Shown here piece by piece: positions 13,999-15,947 of a DNA stretch of 15,947 bases. Below the pieces are notes generated by a model that did not search any database, had not been told where the DNA came from, and saw only the letters and a program-made list of their open reading frames with translations. The position numbers and the translations under genes were made by a program. The first letter of the stretch is position 1. The number at the start of each line of letters is the position of its first letter. Source of the DNA: Acidobacteriota bacterium (GTDB lineage: Bacteria > Acidobacteriota > Terriglobia > Terriglobales > Acidobacteriaceae); NCBI GenBank assembly GCA_003225655.1, contig QIAW01000405.1, forward strand, positions 1,068-17,014, in the 5' to 3' direction.

Positions 13999-15947
13999 TT
14001 ATTGTTTACCCGGGGTTTCGAAGGGTGGGGTCAGCTTGAGGGCATTGACCGCGTCAATCATACCGAAGCCGTCGTAAATCTGGTAGCCTCGGTCAAGGCT
14101 GTTGAGGAACAGTCCTGTCAATACGTTGGAGCTTTTATCGAGATCTCCGGCGTGCGACAGAGTGGCTTCAATTTTTGCCCCTGCAATCTCATCGGCGGAG
14201 TTTCCGCCGAACTCGACCAGTTTGCCGTTTGCGTTGACGAAGCCGCGGTTCACGCCAAAAGTCAAGGCTTGTCCTGACGTAAACCCGCGGAAGGTCAGCG
14301 TCACCAGAGGCGAAAGAGCATGCTGTTGGACGGAGCTAATGGTTGGACCGGTTGAGCTTCCAACATGAACAGGATGCGACCCAGGATCGAACACCAGATC
14401 TGTTCCGGTGAGATCAACGGTAAGGCTCTGGAGGGTCTGTCCCGGCATCAAAGAGCGGAACGTAACCGTGAAAAAGCTATCGCTCACTCCAGCGCCCTTC
14501 AAATCTTCACCGGTTGCGCTCACGGTCACATCGGCATCACGATTGGCGGCGACAGCTTCACTGTAGAAGAGATCTGTATCACGTGGAGGCGCAGAGTCCT
14601 TGAGGATCTGGCTAACGCGCCACGGCGAGATTGCCCCCGAACCTCCTGCTTTCTGGATGACCAGGGCCGCTACCCCGGCGGCATGGGACGCCGCCGCGCT
14701 GGTTCCGAAGAAATTGCGCAACCCATCGGGTACGCCGAAAATCGCTTCGTAGTCATTGCGTGGCCCATCTGGAAAGAATGTGGTATTGACCCCATCAACG
14801 GCGGCAATATCCGGCTTCTTGCGAAGTTGCGGAGGATCGAGCCGGTCTCCGTTCTTGTCGAACACAATGATGGCCGGCCCCGGCGAACTGAAGCCCTCAT
14901 AGAGTGGACGAAGACGGCCAGATGCTGGATCAGTGTTATAGACGACAGCGGCAACCCCATTGGCTTGCTGCGCGCAGGAATGTCCAAACGTGACCGGCAT
15001 CTGCGCGTTAAGCAGTCCGCTCATATCAACGATGTCGCCAAAAGCAACGTACTTGATGCGCCTGGCCTGATGAGAGCCTCTGCCGGTTCTGGCGATGACC
15101 ATGAGAACCTCTCTGGAGGTGCCTGGACCGCCGCGCGTTCTCAAAGTAAAAAGTTCCAGGGGCTGGTTGGTCATGAAGTTGTCATCATCGGCCGCAAACA
15201 GAAAGTTTCCCGTAACCGCATCAAAAAACAGAATGTTCAGATCGGTCGTAATTCCCGAGGGATTAAGATCGAAAGGGTCATCCCACTGGAAGGAAACAAT
15301 CGTGCCATCCTGATAGACGAAATCCTGAGCAATGCTGGTGCCGTTGGGATCGAAATTGTGGAAGCCGCCTGTCGTGTCAATACTGGCTGGTATGCTGCTG
15401 AGATCGACTCCCAGTGTTGCCGGCGTCTGGCTACGGGCAACGGTATCAGGAATGATCCGCAGGTTGGAGGCATAGCCCTGCTTCGCATCGTTTCCCGCTG
15501 ACGAGAAGTAGGCAACTCTGTGGCCGGGCAAAGTGTCGCTGGTGGCTACATCATCTACTGCCCGCGCCAGAATGCCGTCCGAGAAGAACGGCTCATCGAA
15601 GTAAGACACATCATCAACAATCACATCCGCGTTGCAGGCAGGATTCGTGCGCAGAACGCGCATGTTGTTGGCGAAATCCACTTCGCCGTTGAGGCCGGTT
15701 GCGAAGCACAGCGAAGCCTTCGGCGCGACGCCATGCACGATTTGCGCCATGCCCCGGCCTTCATCCATAGTCAGAGGATCAGACGCATTAGGATGGAACT
15801 CCATCAGGAACTTGAGACCCTCTCCACCCGGAATTGCCGTCGTATTGGGCAGGTCTCCACTATTTACGTCGTCCAGCGCCTTGTCTTTCGAGCCGCTGAT
15901 GTTAAAGCTGTTGGAGAGAATGCCGATGGTCACGCCATCGCCGTTGA
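13999..15947 (-). CDS. Subtilisin-fold (S8-like) secreted serine protease, N-terminus outside window
   Basis: The frame is open to the right edge, so the start and any signal peptide lie beyond 15947. A GTG at 15933 is in frame but internal, since NGDGV before it belongs to the conserved first strand. Numbering from that GTG, VTIGILSNSFN (1-11) is the strand that normally carries the catalytic Asp; here residue 8 is Asn (AAC). DEGRGMAQIVH (57-67) aligns with the catalytic-His helix and has Glu58 where classic subtilisins have His. SSAGN (144-148) supplies the oxyanion Asn. KPDIAAVDGVNT and FFGTSAAASHAAGVAAL carry the nucleophile Ser412. After about residue 445 comes a beta-sandwich-like C-terminal region. 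The protease is 644 residues or more and probably extracellular. Whether it is active is uncertain given the Asn and Glu. Confidence 0.85.
   Translation of the reverse strand, partial: NGDGVTIGILSNSFNISGSKDKALDDVNSGDLPNTTAIPGGEGLKFLMEFHPNASDPLTMDEGRGMAQIVHGVAPKASLCFATGLNGEVDFANNMRVLRTNPACNADVIVDDVSYFDEPFFSDGILARAVDDVATSDTLPGHRVAYFSSAGNDAKQGYASNLRIIPDTVARSQTPATLGVDLSSIPASIDTTGGFHNFDPNGTSIAQDFVYQDGTIVSFQWDDPFDLNPSGITTDLNILFFDAVTGNFLFAADDDNFMTNQPLELFTLRTRGGPGTSREVLMVIARTGRGSHQARRIKYVAFGDIVDMSGLLNAQMPVTFGHSCAQQANGVAAVVYNTDPASGRLRPLYEGFSSPGPAIIVFDKNGDRLDPPQLRKKPDIAAVDGVNTTFFPDGPRNDYEAIFGVPDGLRNFFGTSAAASHAAGVAALVIQKAGGSGAISPWRVSQILKDSAPPRDTDLFYSEAVAANRDADVTVSATGEDLKGAGVSDSFFTVTFRSLMPGQTLQSLTVDLTGTDLVFDPGSHPVHVGSSTGPTISSVQQHALSPLVTLTFRGFTSGQALTFGVNRGFVNANGKLVEFGGNSADEIAGAKIEATLSHAGDLDKSSNVLTGLFLNSLDRGYQIYDGFGMIDAVNALKLTPPFETPGKQ

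Noticed and set aside
14365..15501. A 378-codon open frame on the plus strand opposite the protease gene
   Set aside because: The translation is low-quality and basic, with no domain. The minus strand encodes an evident subtilase fold through the same region.

Overview
The window looks like chromosomal DNA of a free-living, GC-rich heterotrophic bacterium, most likely a soil Acidobacteriota (Terriglobia/Koribacter-like). That placement is inference. It rests on the moderately high GC, the particular Leloir gene set with a sodium:solute symporter, a LutABC operon, and two large secreted proteins of a type common in that phylum. No rRNA, tRNA, CRISPR array or mobile element was found.

Layout. 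Positions 1-1121 (+) hold the 3' part of an MFS drug-efflux-type transporter, which converges on galE. Positions 8495-1174 (-) hold one co-directional run: an IclR-family regulator, a sodium:solute symporter split by an in-frame amber codon, a small two-helix membrane protein, galK, galT, a fumarylacetoacetate-hydrolase (FAH) family enzyme and galE. The spacing from symporter to galT is tight: 46 nt, then 4 nt, then a 7-nt overlap. Together these genes would import a sugar (probably galactose) and convert it by the Leloir pathway to glucose-1-phosphate, with galE recycling UDP-sugars.

Divergent from iclR, positions 8885-11779 (+) encode LutA-LutB-LutC, the iron-sulfur L-lactate oxidation complex, as a translationally coupled operon with overlapping genes. 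The 389-bp iclR-lutA intergenic region carries at least four copies of a CG-centred palindrome (core AAACGTTT). Three of them lie about two and three helical turns apart, and one sits over a candidate iclR promoter. This suggests that the sugar genes and the lactate genes share a regulator. A FAH-family enzyme of the kind that releases pyruvate plus lactate from diketo-deoxy sugar acids would give a metabolic reason for the pairing, but this is a hypothesis.

Positions 11959-15947 (-) hold two genes for secreted proteins: a 595-residue exported protein of unknown function with a clear signal peptide, and a subtilisin-fold (S8-like) protease. The protease runs off the right edge, and its expected catalytic Asp is Asn. 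A strong hairpin at 11856-11885 separates this block from the convergent lut operon.
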